DNA of 64,000 nt. Origin: Pseudemcibacter sp038106445 (GTDB lineage: Bacteria > Pseudomonadota > Alphaproteobacteria > Sphingomonadales > Emcibacteraceae). The stretch is from assembly GCA_038106445.1 (NCBI GenBank), contig JAYODU010000008.1, forward strand, positions 1 to 64,000, read 5' to 3'. A model generated the notes under the pieces. The model did not search any database and was not told where the DNA came from. It was given only the letters and a program-made list of their open reading frames with translations. Below are positions 8,849-18,197 of the stretch, piece after piece (position 1 is the first letter of the stretch; every line of letters begins with the position of its first letter). The translations under genes were made by a program, and so were the position numbers.

Positions 8849-8880
8849 GGTCCCAAAGAGAAATCTTTGGGGCCCGTATT
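8849..8880 (+). terminator. Terminator after aldehyde dehydrogenase gene
   Basis: An 11-bp stem (8849-8859 with 8864-8874, one G-T pair) closes a GAAA tetraloop and is followed by a T-containing tract. It ends the aldehyde dehydrogenase transcript before feoA. Confidence 0.75.
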
Positions 8881-8936
8881 TTCATATGCTTTTTTGTTTA
8901 ATAATTTTACAGAATCGTCTAAAACTATTTGCTATT

Positions 8937-8955
8937 AATAATGATAATTAACTGT
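8937..8955 (+). promoter_or_regulatory. Possible Fur box upstream of feoA
   Basis: AATAATGATAATTAACTGT matches the classical 19-bp Fur consensus at about 12 of 19 positions by eye, with a strong left half (AATAATGATAAT). It lies about 10 bases before the preferred feoA start. Iron genes in alphaproteobacteria may instead answer to Irr or RirA, so the assignment is tentative. Confidence 0.4.
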
Positions 8956-8964
8956 AAGTGTGAA

Positions 8965-9222
8965 ATGGTAAAATATTTAAGTGATTTGAAGATTGGGGAC
9001 CAAAGTATAATCCTGGGTTTTGATACATCCCGTGTAGAAGATCAGGAATTCGCAGCTGATCTTGAAGACAGGCTTCTTGAGATCGGCTTTGAGGAAGGTC
9101 TTGATGTTGAAGTACTGCATAAAGGCACATTTGGCGGTGATCCGCTTGCGGTTAAAATTGGCACAATCACTGTTGCACTTCGAAAAATGGAAGCCGCCGC
9201 TATCATATTGGGGGAAAAGTGA
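8965..9222 (+). CDS. feoA: Ferrous iron transport protein A
   Basis: A small SH3-like protein of 85 residues that supports FeoB-mediated Fe(II) uptake at the inner membrane. Recognisable features are the N-terminal LSDLKIGDQSIILG, the EIGFEEGLDVEVLHKG turn and the final DPLAVKIGTITVALRK strands. The frame is open upstream to a TTG at 8929, but homologues begin at the MVKYLSDLK position, so ATG 8965 is preferred and the possible Fur box then falls in the untranslated leader. Its stop overlaps the feoB start, indicating a coupled feoAB operon. No feoC is present. Confidence 0.88.
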   Translation: MVKYLSDLKIGDQSIILGFDTSRVEDQEFAADLEDRLLEIGFEEGLDVEVLHKGTFGGDPLAVKIGTITVALRKMEAAAIILGEK

Positions 9223-11069
9223 TGACCGCTCTACGCGTAGCCCTTATTGGCGCACCCAATTCCGGAAAAAGTTCTCTGTTTAATACACTTACAGGAAGCC
9301 ACCAGAAGGTCGCAAATTATCCCGGTGTAACCGTCGAGCGTCGTGCCGGTACAGTTCTGACCGAAGCAGGTGAAAATGTCTATCTTGTTGATCTGCCTGG
9401 GCTTTATAGCCTTAATGACCGCAGCCTTGATGAAAAAGTAAGCCGTGAAATACTGACCGGTGTTCATGAAACAGAAAAACAGCCTGAAGTTCTGGTATGC
9501 GTGATCAATGCGGCTAATTTAAGGGTTCATTTAAGGCTCGTGCTTGAGCTTAAGTCGCTGGACATACCAATTATCGTTGCACTGAATATGCATGATCTCG
9601 CGACCAGAGACGGTATTGAAATTGATGTTGCCCGCCTGTCCGAAGAGCTTGGGGTTCCCGTCATGACGACAATTGCCGTTAAGAACAGCGGTGTTAAGGC
9701 GCTTAAGGAATATCTATCCCGTGACGTTAGCGCCTATGCCAAACCAACCGGCAAACCATCGGATACATCAACACGTGCCCTTCAAAAAGAAGCAGGACGT
9801 ATAACCAAACTGGTAACCATTAAAGAAGGTGGCCAGCACAAAATGACACGCCTGTTGGATAGCGTGGCCCTCCATCCTGTTGCTGGGATTATTTTATTTT
9901 TTACCATGCTGTTTTTTATGTTTCAGGCAGTATTCAGCTGGGCCGAAGGGCCAATAGATTTTATTGAGGGCAGCTTCGCAGCGCTCGGTGAAATTGTCGC
10001 CACCTATATCCCCGAAGGAATATTTCGAAGCTTTATTCAGGATGGCCTGATCGCGGGTGTTGGCAGTGTTCTTGTGTTTCTGCCTCAGATTATAAATCTT
10101 TTTACATTCATACTGATCCTTGAAGCCAGCGGGTATATGGCCCGGGCCGCCTTTATCATGGATAAGCTTATGGCAAAGGTGGGCCTTAATGGCCGTGCAT
10201 TTATCCCGCTGCTTTCAAGTTTTGCCTGCGCCATTCCCGGTATCATGGCAACCAGAACCATAGCGAACCACCGTGACCGCATCACCACAATCATGATTGC
10301 ACCGCTTATGACATGCTCGGCACGGCTACCGGTATATACCCTGTTGATTGCGGCCTTTATTCCCAACATAACCGTGATGGGTTTCTTCGGTCTACAGGGC
10401 GTTGTGTTTTTCGGGCTTTATATGGCCGGTATCATCAGCGCCATTATCGTTGCTGCGGTCATGAAAAAAACAATCACAAAAGGCACATTGCAACCTTTCC
10501 TGATGGAACTTCCAAAATACCAGTTACCGCGCCTAAGGCATGTTTTTCTGGAATTATGGCAGCTTGTGCGAGCCTTCCTGCGCCGTGCTGGTACCATTAT
10601 TTTATATGCGGCAATTGCACTATGGGCGCTAACGCTATATCCGCGTGCGCCTGAAAACGCCCCGGAAGCGGATATTTATTACAGCTTCGCCGGAATGATC
10701 GGGCGTGCGCTGCAAACCATATTTGCACCGCTCGGTTTTAACTGGGAAATTTCAATTGCCCTCGTGCCGGGCATGGCGGCACGCGAAGTGGCCGTAAGTG
10801 CCCTTGGCACGGTTTACGCCGTACAGGGGGACGAAGATCAGGTGGCACAAAGCCTTGCCACTGTGCTGCAATCAGCATGGCCGCTGCCAACAGCACTTGC
10901 ATTTCTGGCATGGTTTATTTACGCACCACAATGCTTAGCTACCCTTGCCACCGCCCGCCGTGAAACCAACAGCTGGGGCTGGACTGCCTTTATGACCGGA
11001 TATCTGTTTGGACTTGCTTATCTTGTTTCACTGATCGTGAATATCACCGCAACGGCGTTATTAAATTAA
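9222..11069 (+). CDS. feoB: Ferrous iron transporter B
   Basis: A 615-residue inner-membrane Fe(II) transporter with an N-terminal G-protein domain. G1 is GAPNSGKS (10-17), G3 is DLPGLYSL, and G4 is NMHD. Transmembrane helices start near residue 215, and the two Gate motifs include CSARLPVYTLLIAAFIP with the cysteine implicated in iron passage. The length is at the short end of the family because the C-terminal cytoplasmic extension of the enterobacterial protein is lacking, which is common in alphaproteobacteria. ATG 9222 overlaps the feoA stop (TGATG); the GTG immediately before is less likely. A bidirectional hairpin follows the stop. Confidence 0.95.
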   Translation: MTALRVALIGAPNSGKSSLFNTLTGSHQKVANYPGVTVERRAGTVLTEAGENVYLVDLPGLYSLNDRSLDEKVSREILTGVHETEKQPEVLVCVINAANLRVHLRLVLELKSLDIPIIVALNMHDLATRDGIEIDVARLSEELGVPVMTTIAVKNSGVKALKEYLSRDVSAYAKPTGKPSDTSTRALQKEAGRITKLVTIKEGGQHKMTRLLDSVALHPVAGIILFFTMLFFMFQAVFSWAEGPIDFIEGSFAALGEIVATYIPEGIFRSFIQDGLIAGVGSVLVFLPQIINLFTFILILEASGYMARAAFIMDKLMAKVGLNGRAFIPLLSSFACAIPGIMATRTIANHRDRITTIMIAPLMTCSARLPVYTLLIAAFIPNITVMGFFGLQGVVFFGLYMAGIISAIIVAAVMKKTITKGTLQPFLMELPKYQLPRLRHVFLELWQLVRAFLRRAGTIILYAAIALWALTLYPRAPENAPEADIYYSFAGMIGRALQTIFAPLGFNWEISIALVPGMAAREVAVSALGTVYAVQGDEDQVAQSLATVLQSAWPLPTALAFLAWFIYAPQCLATLATARRETNSWGWTAFMTGYLFGLAYLVSLIVNITATALLN

Positions 11070-11073
11070 ATTT

Positions 11074-11095
11074 CAGGCTCCCGATTGGGAGCCTG
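11074..11095. terminator. Bidirectional terminator between feoB and the FAH genes
   Basis: A perfect 9-bp stem CAGGCTCCC/GGGAGCCTG with a GATT loop lies in the 33-base gap between convergent genes. T-rich sequence on the plus side and A-rich sequence on the other make it usable from both directions. Confidence 0.85.
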
Positions 11096-11102
11096 TATAT
11101 TT

Positions 11103-11933
11103 CTACTCACCCTGAACAAGTTTGTTTTTAAGTGTACCCACACCTTCCACGGTGATTTCATAAACATCACCCGGTTCCATCGGGCCGGTATCACCCATAG
11201 TGCCAGACCAGATAATATCCCCGGGTTCAAGTGTGAAATATTTTGAAATATAATGAACCATATAATTGAAATCAAAAATCATGCCTGAACTATTGGCACC
11301 TTGCGATTTGACACCATTATGACGCCCTTCGATATCAAGATCGGTATAATCAAGACCCGTGACCAGATGCGGCCCGACAGCATTGAAGTTAGTAGATCCC
11401 TTCGCCCGCAACCATTGAATATCGCCGGCCTGCCAGTCACGTTCGGAACCATCATTGCCGATGGTCACCCCGAATATATAATCACCGGCATCTTCAAGCG
11501 GGACATTTTCAGCGCGTTTGCCGATCACGACAACCATTTCCGCTTCATAGTGGAAATTTTTTGCATCCGCCGGACGAATCAGATCATCTTCCGGCCCGAT
11601 GATCGAGCTGGAGGGAACCATAAAAAGGCCTGGCCTTAATGTCGGGTCCTGCTCATAACCGGGAAGGGTATGATCACGGTAATTAAAGGCTGTCATGAAA
11701 GAAAGATTGGGATCAACCGGTGCTTTCAGTTTAACGGCATCTTCCATAGCAATATCACCTGTGCGTTTACCGCCAAGATAGGGCGCATTGTCAAGCTGAT
11801 GAATAATACCATCCACCAGTTCGCCCCATAAAATTTTATCGTTCTGCTCATAACGCACATAGCGTTCAGCGTAGGCACTGCTTGTTGTAATGAGAATACC
11901 TAGCAGCGCAGCTATTACCGTTTTAAATGTCAT
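11103..11933 (-). CDS. Exported fumarylacetoacetate-hydrolase-fold protein, copy 1
   Basis: A 276-residue FAH-superfamily protein. The divalent-metal ligands of the family are conserved as Glu130 and Glu132 (FHYEAEMVVVIGKR) and Asp161 (IGNDGSERDWQ), and the active-site block continues with GDIQWLRAKG. FAH-fold enzymes cleave or decarboxylate beta-diketo acids, usually in the cytoplasm. Here residues 1-22 are a convincing Sec signal peptide ending AYA, so a periplasmic location is expected. It is 4 bases downstream of a close paralogue of equal length. The usual NDVSARD motif reads NDGSERD here, suggesting altered substrate preference. The substrate is unknown. Confidence 0.85.
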   Translation of the reverse strand: MTFKTVIAALLGILITTSSAYAERYVRYEQNDKILWGELVDGIIHQLDNAPYLGGKRTGDIAMEDAVKLKAPVDPNLSFMTAFNYRDHTLPGYEQDPTLRPGLFMVPSSSIIGPEDDLIRPADAKNFHYEAEMVVVIGKRAENVPLEDAGDYIFGVTIGNDGSERDWQAGDIQWLRAKGSTNFNAVGPHLVTGLDYTDLDIEGRHNGVKSQGANSSGMIFDFNYMVHYISKYFTLEPGDIIWSGTMGDTGPMEPGDVYEITVEGVGTLKNKLVQGE

Positions 11934-11937
11934 TTAA

Positions 11938-12768
11938 TTACTGTCCTTGTACGATTTTATTTTGTAAAATTCCTACGCCTTCTATTTCAATTTCGTAAAT
12001 ATCACCGACGTTAAGTTGTTCCGATGTTCCGATTGTACCGGACCAGATCAGATCGCCTGGATTAAGAACAAAATATTTTGAAATATAGCTCACCATTTTT
12101 TCAAAATTGTGGATCATGTTGGATGTGTTTCCTTTTTGCCTGACCTCTCCGTTCAGCCGTGCTGTCAAATTAAGGTTTTTATAATCAAGACCGGTTTGAA
12201 GCACGGGTCCAACACTGTTAAATCCTTTGGCACCTTTACCACGAAACCATTGAATATCCGCCGGGATCCAGTCACGTGCCGATACATCATTTCCGGCGGT
12301 CACGCCAAAAATATAATCGGCTGCATCCTCTTCGGATACATTATCGGCCCGTTTGCCGATTACGACCACTGTCTCTGCTTCATAAGCAATATTAATACTG
12401 TCCGCCGGATGGATAATATCATCCCCCGGGCCAATAATGGTTCCCGCCGGCACCATAAAAAGCCCCGGATATGGGGTTGTTTTTTGTCCTTCCGGAATAT
12501 GATCCTTATAATTAAATCCTGTCATATATACATCACGCGGATCGACCGGCGCCAAAAGTTTCAACGTATTGCGATCCACTTGTTTTCCTGTCGCCTGTCC
12601 ATCAAGATAAGGGGCATTTGATAATTGATGGATAATCTCACCACGAAGCTCCCCCCATGATATAATGCCATTTTGTTCGTAGCGAACATAGCTTTCGGAC
12701 CAGGCGTTTGAAACGGTGAAAAACATGGCCACGACGATGAGCAAAAACCGTTTATAATTATTATTCAT
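11938..12768 (-). CDS. Exported fumarylacetoacetate-hydrolase-fold protein, copy 2
   Basis: The upstream member of a tandem paralogue pair, also 276 residues. Metal ligands Glu130, Glu132 and Asp161 sit at the same numbers as in copy 1, and the canonical NDVSARDW motif is intact. Residues 1-25 form a signal peptide (hydrophobic FLLIVVAMFFTVS then NAWS), again pointing to the periplasm. The mature N-termini of both copies share the YVRYEQN block, so duplication occurred after export was acquired. Both genes are probably co-transcribed from a promoter in the gap upstream of 12768, shared with the divergent etf operon. Confidence 0.85.
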   Translation of the reverse strand: MNNNYKRFLLIVVAMFFTVSNAWSESYVRYEQNGIISWGELRGEIIHQLSNAPYLDGQATGKQVDRNTLKLLAPVDPRDVYMTGFNYKDHIPEGQKTTPYPGLFMVPAGTIIGPGDDIIHPADSINIAYEAETVVVIGKRADNVSEEDAADYIFGVTAGNDVSARDWIPADIQWFRGKGAKGFNSVGPVLQTGLDYKNLNLTARLNGEVRQKGNTSNMIHNFEKMVSYISKYFVLNPGDLIWSGTIGTSEQLNVGDIYEIEIEGVGILQNKIVQGQ

Positions 12769-12867
12769 TTTGAACCCCGTTTTTGAAATTCTCTAATATG
12801 AAATGGTAGCCAGTTCAATATGAAATGTCAAAGTTACTTATACTATGATTATGCGACTTTAATCTGT

Positions 12868-12895
12868 TTGAATATGTTAAGATAGCCATTATAGT
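12868..12895 (+). promoter_or_regulatory. Candidate promoter of the etfB-etfA-hbd operon
   Basis: TTGAAT (12868-12873), a 16-base spacer and TATAGT (12890-12895) resemble a housekeeping sigma promoter about 30 bases before the etfB start codon. Confidence 0.45.
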
Positions 12896-12929
12896 ATTGT
12901 CAGTTATTAAGATAAAATCCGGAGAAATA

Positions 12930-13679
12930 ATGAAAATACTCGTCCCCGTAAAACGTGTGATCGATTACAACGTTAAAGCACGTGTAAAATCCGATAATAG
13001 CGGCATTGAACTTGCAAATGTGAAAATGTCCATGAATCCTTTTGATGAAATCGCCGTGGAAGAAGCTATCAGAATAAAAGAAGCCGGTAATGCAGAAGAA
13101 ATAATTGCCGTTTCAGTTGGCCCTGATAAAGCACAGGAAACATTACGTACGGCCCTTGCGATGGGTGCTGACCGTGCCATTTTGATAAAAACCGATGCAG
13201 AAGTTGAGCCCCTTGCCGTTGCCAAGATTTTAAAAGCTGTTATCAACGAAGAAAATCCTGACATGGTTATTATGGGCAAACAAGCCATTGACGATGACTG
13301 TAACCAAACCGGGCAAATGCTCGCTGCACTTTTGGGCTGGCCGCAGGGAACATTTGCCTCAGAAGTTAAAATTGAGGGTACCAGCGTTAACGTAACCCGC
13401 GAAATCGATGGCGGACTTGAAACTTTAAAACTTACCCTGCCCGCGGTAGTAACAACCGACCTTCGTCTTAATGAACCACGTTATGCATCGCTTCCCAACA
13501 TCATGAAAGCAAAAAGAAAGCCGCTTGATGAAAAAACACCTGCTGATTACGGTGTCGATATAAGCCCACGCATTAAAACGCTTCGTGTGGATGAACCCGC
13601 CGGAAGAAGCGCCGGTGTTATTGTGGGAAGCGTTTCCGAGCTTGTCTCGAAATTGCGCGATGAAGCAGGAGTGATATAA
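12930..13679 (+). CDS. etfB: Electron transfer flavoprotein subunit beta
   Basis: A 249-residue subunit of the FAD/AMP-containing ETF heterodimer that takes electrons from acyl-CoA dehydrogenases and passes them to ETF-ubiquinone oxidoreductase. The start MKILVPVKRVIDYN is canonical, and the ETF-beta signature is represented by VNVTREIDGGLETLKLTLPAVVTT near residues 150-173. ATG 12930 has GGAGAAATA directly upstream; an earlier in-frame ATT/ATG-like extension lacks such a site. It is followed one base later by etfA and then by a hydroxyacyl-CoA dehydrogenase, a fatty-acid or butyrate-type oxidation operon. Confidence 0.95.
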   Translation: MKILVPVKRVIDYNVKARVKSDNSGIELANVKMSMNPFDEIAVEEAIRIKEAGNAEEIIAVSVGPDKAQETLRTALAMGADRAILIKTDAEVEPLAVAKILKAVINEENPDMVIMGKQAIDDDCNQTGQMLAALLGWPQGTFASEVKIEGTSVNVTREIDGGLETLKLTLPAVVTTDLRLNEPRYASLPNIMKAKRKPLDEKTPADYGVDISPRIKTLRVDEPAGRSAGVIVGSVSELVSKLRDEAGVI

Positions 13680-13680
13680 A

Positions 13681-14616
13681 ATGACCGTTCTTGTAATTGC
13701 TGATCACGATAATAAAGTCTTAAAAGAAAGCACACTGAATACGGTGACCGCTGCAACCAAATTTAATGATAATATTCATGTGCTGGTTGCCGGAGCCGAA
13801 TGCGGCTCTGTCGCGGAGCAGGCCGCTAAGGTTGCAAATGTGTCCAAAGTCCTTTGCGCGGATGATCCATCACTTGAACATCCCCTCGCCGAAATACTTG
13901 CGCCACTGGTCGTCAGTATCGCAGGTAATTATGATCAGATTTTGGTCGCGGCCACAACAACCGGTAAAAATTTTATGCCCCGCGTTGCTGCTCAGCTGGA
14001 TATGGCACAGATCTCGGACATTATATCAATCGAAAGCGAAGATACCTTTAAACGACCGATTTATGCCGGTAACGCGATTGCAACAGTGCAAAGTTCAGAT
14101 GCCAAAAAACTCATAACCGTTCGCACAACGGCATTTAAACCAGCCGCCGCTGATGGTGGGTCTGCTGATATTGAAAATATTGAGGCAGGTAAAAACCCGG
14201 GCGTTTCGAGTTTTGTTGGTGAAGAGCTCAGTTCTTCTGAGCGTCCGGAACTGACAAGTGCCAAAATCATCATTTCCGGTGGACGCGGCATGGGCAGCGG
14301 TGAAAATTTCAGCCTGATCGAAAGTGTTGCAGACAAGCTGGGTGCGGCGATCGGTGCATCACGGGCTGCCGTTGACGCAGGATATGTGCCTAATGATTAT
14401 CAGGTTGGTCAAACTGGTAAAATCGTTGCGCCGGAACTTTATATTGCAGTGGGTATTTCCGGCGCCATCCAGCATCTTGCAGGAATGAAAGACAGCAAAG
14501 TCATTGTCGCCATTAACAAAGATGAAGAAGCACCCATTTTCCAGGTTGCTGACTATGGATTGGTTGCTGATCTGTTCACTGCACTTCCGGAACTTGATAA
14601 GGAACTGTCTTCATGA
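13681..14616 (+). CDS. etfA: Electron transfer flavoprotein subunit alpha
   Basis: A 311-residue partner of EtfB. The C-terminal FAD-binding domain is clear: SGGRGMGSGENF, then GASRAAVDAGYVPNDYQVGQ, and PELYIAVGISGAIQHLAG, where the last block is the ETF-alpha signature. The N-terminal half folds against EtfB. It starts one base after the etfB stop region and its stop overlaps the next gene (ATGA), so the three are translationally coupled. Confidence 0.96.
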   Translation: MTVLVIADHDNKVLKESTLNTVTAATKFNDNIHVLVAGAECGSVAEQAAKVANVSKVLCADDPSLEHPLAEILAPLVVSIAGNYDQILVAATTTGKNFMPRVAAQLDMAQISDIISIESEDTFKRPIYAGNAIATVQSSDAKKLITVRTTAFKPAAADGGSADIENIEAGKNPGVSSFVGEELSSSERPELTSAKIIISGGRGMGSGENFSLIESVADKLGAAIGASRAAVDAGYVPNDYQVGQTGKIVAPELYIAVGISGAIQHLAGMKDSKVIVAINKDEEAPIFQVADYGLVADLFTALPELDKELSS

Positions 14617-15485
14617 TCAAAACTGTTGGCATTGTCGGTGCGGGGCAAATGGGCAATGGCATTGCCCACGTATTTGCACTTGCGGGTTATCATGTATTGC
14701 TAAGTGATATTAATGCCGATGCTCTTGATAATGCGCTTAAGGTTATTGAAAATAATCTTGCCAGGCAGGCTTCAAAGGATACCATAACCAATGAAGAGGC
14801 AAGTACAGCATTGGGATTGATTAGAACTTCAACAAACATGAATGATTTTGCAAACGTGGATCTGGCAATTGAAGCCGCAACCGAAAATGAAGAAGTAAAA
14901 AAGGCAATATTCAGAGAACTAAGCACTATCATGAAACCGGGCACTATTATGGCGACGAATACTTCTTCCATATCCGTCACACGGCTTGCTTCGGTGACGG
15001 ACCGCCCAGAGAAATTTATTGGTGTCCATTTCATGAACCCTGTACCAATCATGAAACTGGTGGAACTTATCCGTGGTATCGCGACCAGCGATGAAACCTA
15101 TAAGATAATCAGAGATATTGTCGAAAAGCTGGGTAAAATCAGTGCCACATCAGAAGATTTTCCGGGGTTTATTGTAAACCGTATCCTTATGCCGATGATC
15201 AACGAAGCAATCTATGTGCTTTATGAAGGGGTTGGTACTGTAAAAGACATTGACATTGGAATGGAACTGGGAACCAATCATCCGATGGGGCCTCTCAAGC
15301 TTGCTGATTTTATCGGTTTGGACACATGTCTCGCTATTATGCAGGTGCTCTATGATGGGCTTGCTGATAGTAAATACAGACCCTGTCCGCTGCTTGTAAA
15401 ATATGTGGAAGCCGGATGGCTTGGTCGTAAAACCGGAAGGGGCTTTTATGATTATAGCGGCGATGTACCGCAACCAACACGTTAA
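14613..15485 (+). CDS. 3-hydroxybutyryl-CoA dehydrogenase
   Basis: A 290-residue NAD-dependent short-chain 3-hydroxyacyl-CoA dehydrogenase (Hbd/PaaH family). The Rossmann motif GAGQMGNGIAHVFALAG is at residues 8-24. The catalytic His lies in FIGVHFMNPVPIMKLVE, with a nearby Glu, and the C-terminal dimer domain contains GLDTCLAIMQVLYDGL and the terminal GRKTGRGFYDY motif. It oxidises 3-hydroxybutyryl-CoA to acetoacetyl-CoA (or the reverse). It overlaps etfA by four bases. This suits an acyl-CoA oxidation unit feeding electrons through EtfAB. Confidence 0.92.
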   Translation: MIKTVGIVGAGQMGNGIAHVFALAGYHVLLSDINADALDNALKVIENNLARQASKDTITNEEASTALGLIRTSTNMNDFANVDLAIEAATENEEVKKAIFRELSTIMKPGTIMATNTSSISVTRLASVTDRPEKFIGVHFMNPVPIMKLVELIRGIATSDETYKIIRDIVEKLGKISATSEDFPGFIVNRILMPMINEAIYVLYEGVGTVKDIDIGMELGTNHPMGPLKLADFIGLDTCLAIMQVLYDGLADSKYRPCPLLVKYVEAGWLGRKTGRGFYDYSGDVPQPTR

Positions 15486-15494
15486 GGATATTAT

Positions 15495-15998
15495 ATGCAA
15501 AATGCTGCACGCAACCTTCTTATAATTTCTGCCATCGTGGTGTCGCTTTTTGGTGCCCTTTCATTCTATCTGGACAGCCAGGACTATGTTGCAGACAGCG
15601 TCATTTTTAATACAAGCAAAAATATCGCAATTAACGGCTATGATACTGTAGCCTATTATCAGCAAAAAAGACCGATCATCGGCGACCCGCAATTTCAGGC
15701 TGAATGGGCCGGATCAATCTGGTTTTTTTCAAGCATGGAAAATCGGGACTTGTTCGTGGACGCACCTGCAAATTATGCGCCCCTGTACGGTGGGTATGAC
15801 CCGCTTGGCGTTTCCAAAGGATATACAAACCCGACCGATCCTGAAGTTTATACGCTTTTAGCAGGACAGCTTTATCTGCATTATTCAGCGGAATACCGTG
15901 AGCATTGGCAGAATGACCGTGCCAGAAATATGGTTCTGGCAAATAGCAACTGGGCTTTTTTAAGAGAACAGTTACTATCCATTCAGAATGCTGAGTAG
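15495..15998 (+). CDS. YHS-domain protein, membrane-anchored
   Basis: A 167-residue protein with an N-terminal signal anchor (residues 6-25, LLIISAIVVSLFGALSFYL) and a YHS-like domain: NGYDTVAYYQQKRPIIG and ENRDLFVDAPANYAPLYGGY. YHS proteins are often linked to metal or cofactor handling, but the function of this subgroup is not established. An AAGGATAT ribosome-binding site precedes ATG 15495. It is the last gene of the etf transcript, and its stop is one base from the stop of the convergent M13 peptidase. Confidence 0.78.
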   Translation: MQNAARNLLIISAIVVSLFGALSFYLDSQDYVADSVIFNTSKNIAINGYDTVAYYQQKRPIIGDPQFQAEWAGSIWFFSSMENRDLFVDAPANYAPLYGGYDPLGVSKGYTNPTDPEVYTLLAGQLYLHYSAEYREHWQNDRARNMVLANSNWAFLREQLLSIQNAE

Positions 15999-15999
15999 C

Positions 16000-18051
16000 C
16001 TACCAGATTTTAACCCGATTTTCCGGTGCGATATAAAGCTGATGATCAGCAGTTATATCAAAAGCATCATAAAATGCATCGACATTATAGACGATCCCGT
16101 TAACACGGTATCTGTCCGGAGAATGAGGATCGGTCTGTATCTGTGTAACAAGCGCTTCGTCTCTTATTTTTGAACGAAATGCCTGTGCCCATCCAATGAA
16201 AAAGCGCTGATCACCCGTCAGCCCGTCAATCACGGGGGCTTCCCTGCCGCCCAGTGACATTTTATATGCCTTATAGGCAATACTCAATCCGCTGAGATCC
16301 CCTATATTTTCACCAAGTGTAAATGTACCGTTCACGTTTGTCCCGGGAAGCGGTTCATATTTATTATACTGTGCGACCAGTGCCCCTGTTCTTTCAGCAA
16401 ATTGCTCGCTATCTTCTTCTGTCCACCAGTTTTCAAGCGCACCATCACCATTATAACGGCTGCCGCTATCATCAAACCCATGTCCGATTTCATGACCGAT
16501 TACACCACCAATAGCACCGTAATTAACAGCATCATCCGCAGGCATGTTGAAGAAGGGTGGTTGTAATATTGCCGCCGGAAATACAATTTCATTCATGGTC
16601 GGGTTATAATAGGCGTTTACCGTCTGCGGCGTCATAAACCATTCGGTTTTATCAATCGGGTTCCCAAGTTTTGCAAGTTCGCGATAATGGATTGTCAGTG
16701 CTGACCGGTCCATATTGCCAACAAGATCATCCGGTTCTATCTCAAGCGCGGAATAATCCTTCCACTTGTCCGGATAACCGATTTTTGGTGTAAATTTGGA
16801 AAGCTTCACAAGTGCTTTCTGCTTTGTTTCCTCACCCATCCAGTCAAGTTCTTTGATGCTTGCCTCATAGGATTTGATTAAATTATCAACCAGTTCCACC
16901 ATACGGGTTTTGGCATCCGGTTTAAAATGTTTGGAAACATAAATTTCACCAACCATTTCACCCAGATTTCCACTTACAACAGACACCGCACGCCGCCACA
17001 TCGGACGCTGTTCTTCAACACCGCTGAGCGCTTTTGAATAAAATTCGAAATTCTGATCATCCAGTTCTTTGTTTAATCTGGTCGCCATATCATTGAGATA
17101 AGACCATTTGAGATATGTTTTCCAGCTGTCCAGATCAACATCCCCCAATAGCGTATTAAACCCTTCAAAAAAGCTCGGCTGATTTATAACCGCATCCGGA
17201 ATGTCGCCCGCCCCAGTAATATCCAGATACACTTCCATATCCATATTGGACAGCAGATTAGCTAGCTCGTCTTTTGTATATTTATTATATCTCTTGTTGC
17301 CGTCACGATTATCTTCTTTAAGCCAGTGATGCTCTGCAAGCTTAGTTTCCAAATCCATGATTGTCTGTGCTGCCGCTTCACCATTTTCAAGCTCTGCCAG
17401 GTCAAACATTTTTGCGATATGCGCAACATATTTTTCCCTTATTTCAATCGATCTTTCATCTTCATTAAAATAATATTCACGGTCCGGAAGTCCCAGTCCT
17501 GCCTGATAGAAATGAAGGGAATATTGTGTCGGGATTTTCGCATCAACACTGATATAAGCTGCTAAAGGCGTACTGAGAGAATATTTGCCCGCATCTGCCA
17601 AATATGCGGACATGCCTGCAAGATCAGAGATGGCATCAATAGTTGCCATTCTTTCAGCCAGTGGTTTTAATCCCAGCGCATTTCTGGTTTCCATATCCAT
17701 ATAGGATTTGAATAAATCGCCTACTTTTTGTTCTGCGCTTCCTTTTTCAGCGCCTGATGCTGATGCTTCTTCAATGATTGTTCTTACATCTTCTTCGGCA
17801 TTATCACGTAATATATTAAATGATCCATATCGGCTTTTATCAGATGGTATTTCCGTATTTTTTAACCAGGTTCCATTAACATATTCTAAAAAATCATCGC
17901 CTGGATGAACAGATGTATCCATACTGTCAAATGTTATGCCGGAAATTTGATCCGGAACAGCCATTTGTTCCTGACCAACATTTGAATTGTCCTCACACGC
18001 CTGAAGAAATAATGTCAGGGTGGCTATGGTTGCGTATTTAATAAATTTCAT
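16000..18051 (-). CDS. M13 family (neprilysin/PepO-like) metallopeptidase, lipoprotein
   Basis: A 683-residue zinc endopeptidase. The zinc motif HEIGH is in GGVIGHEIGHGFDDSGSRY, the third ligand region is GENIGDLSG, and the C-terminus ends ENRVKIW as usual in M13. Residues 1-18 carry a lipobox-type signal (LTLFLQAC), so the enzyme is probably lipid-anchored facing the periplasm or cell exterior. The start is taken at ATG 18051 with AGGTAG upstream; fourteen extra residues in the longer open frame precede the signal peptide and are unlikely. It degrades peptides with a size limit typical of the family. Confidence 0.93.
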   Translation of the reverse strand: MKFIKYATIATLTLFLQACEDNSNVGQEQMAVPDQISGITFDSMDTSVHPGDDFLEYVNGTWLKNTEIPSDKSRYGSFNILRDNAEEDVRTIIEEASASGAEKGSAEQKVGDLFKSYMDMETRNALGLKPLAERMATIDAISDLAGMSAYLADAGKYSLSTPLAAYISVDAKIPTQYSLHFYQAGLGLPDREYYFNEDERSIEIREKYVAHIAKMFDLAELENGEAAAQTIMDLETKLAEHHWLKEDNRDGNKRYNKYTKDELANLLSNMDMEVYLDITGAGDIPDAVINQPSFFEGFNTLLGDVDLDSWKTYLKWSYLNDMATRLNKELDDQNFEFYSKALSGVEEQRPMWRRAVSVVSGNLGEMVGEIYVSKHFKPDAKTRMVELVDNLIKSYEASIKELDWMGEETKQKALVKLSKFTPKIGYPDKWKDYSALEIEPDDLVGNMDRSALTIHYRELAKLGNPIDKTEWFMTPQTVNAYYNPTMNEIVFPAAILQPPFFNMPADDAVNYGAIGGVIGHEIGHGFDDSGSRYNGDGALENWWTEEDSEQFAERTGALVAQYNKYEPLPGTNVNGTFTLGENIGDLSGLSIAYKAYKMSLGGREAPVIDGLTGDQRFFIGWAQAFRSKIRDEALVTQIQTDPHSPDRYRVNGIVYNVDAFYDAFDITADHQLYIAPENRVKIW

Positions 18052-18197
18052 GTTTCTACCTAATTTGTGGCTTCCCGTTTCCCTCATCGACACGGCAGTT
18101 TGTATGATTTTCTGGCAAGAAACAAGTGATTTTAGCTATTAGAACCACCCAACACATATAGTTAAAAAAATATCTTGCCAATCATTTATAATAATGT

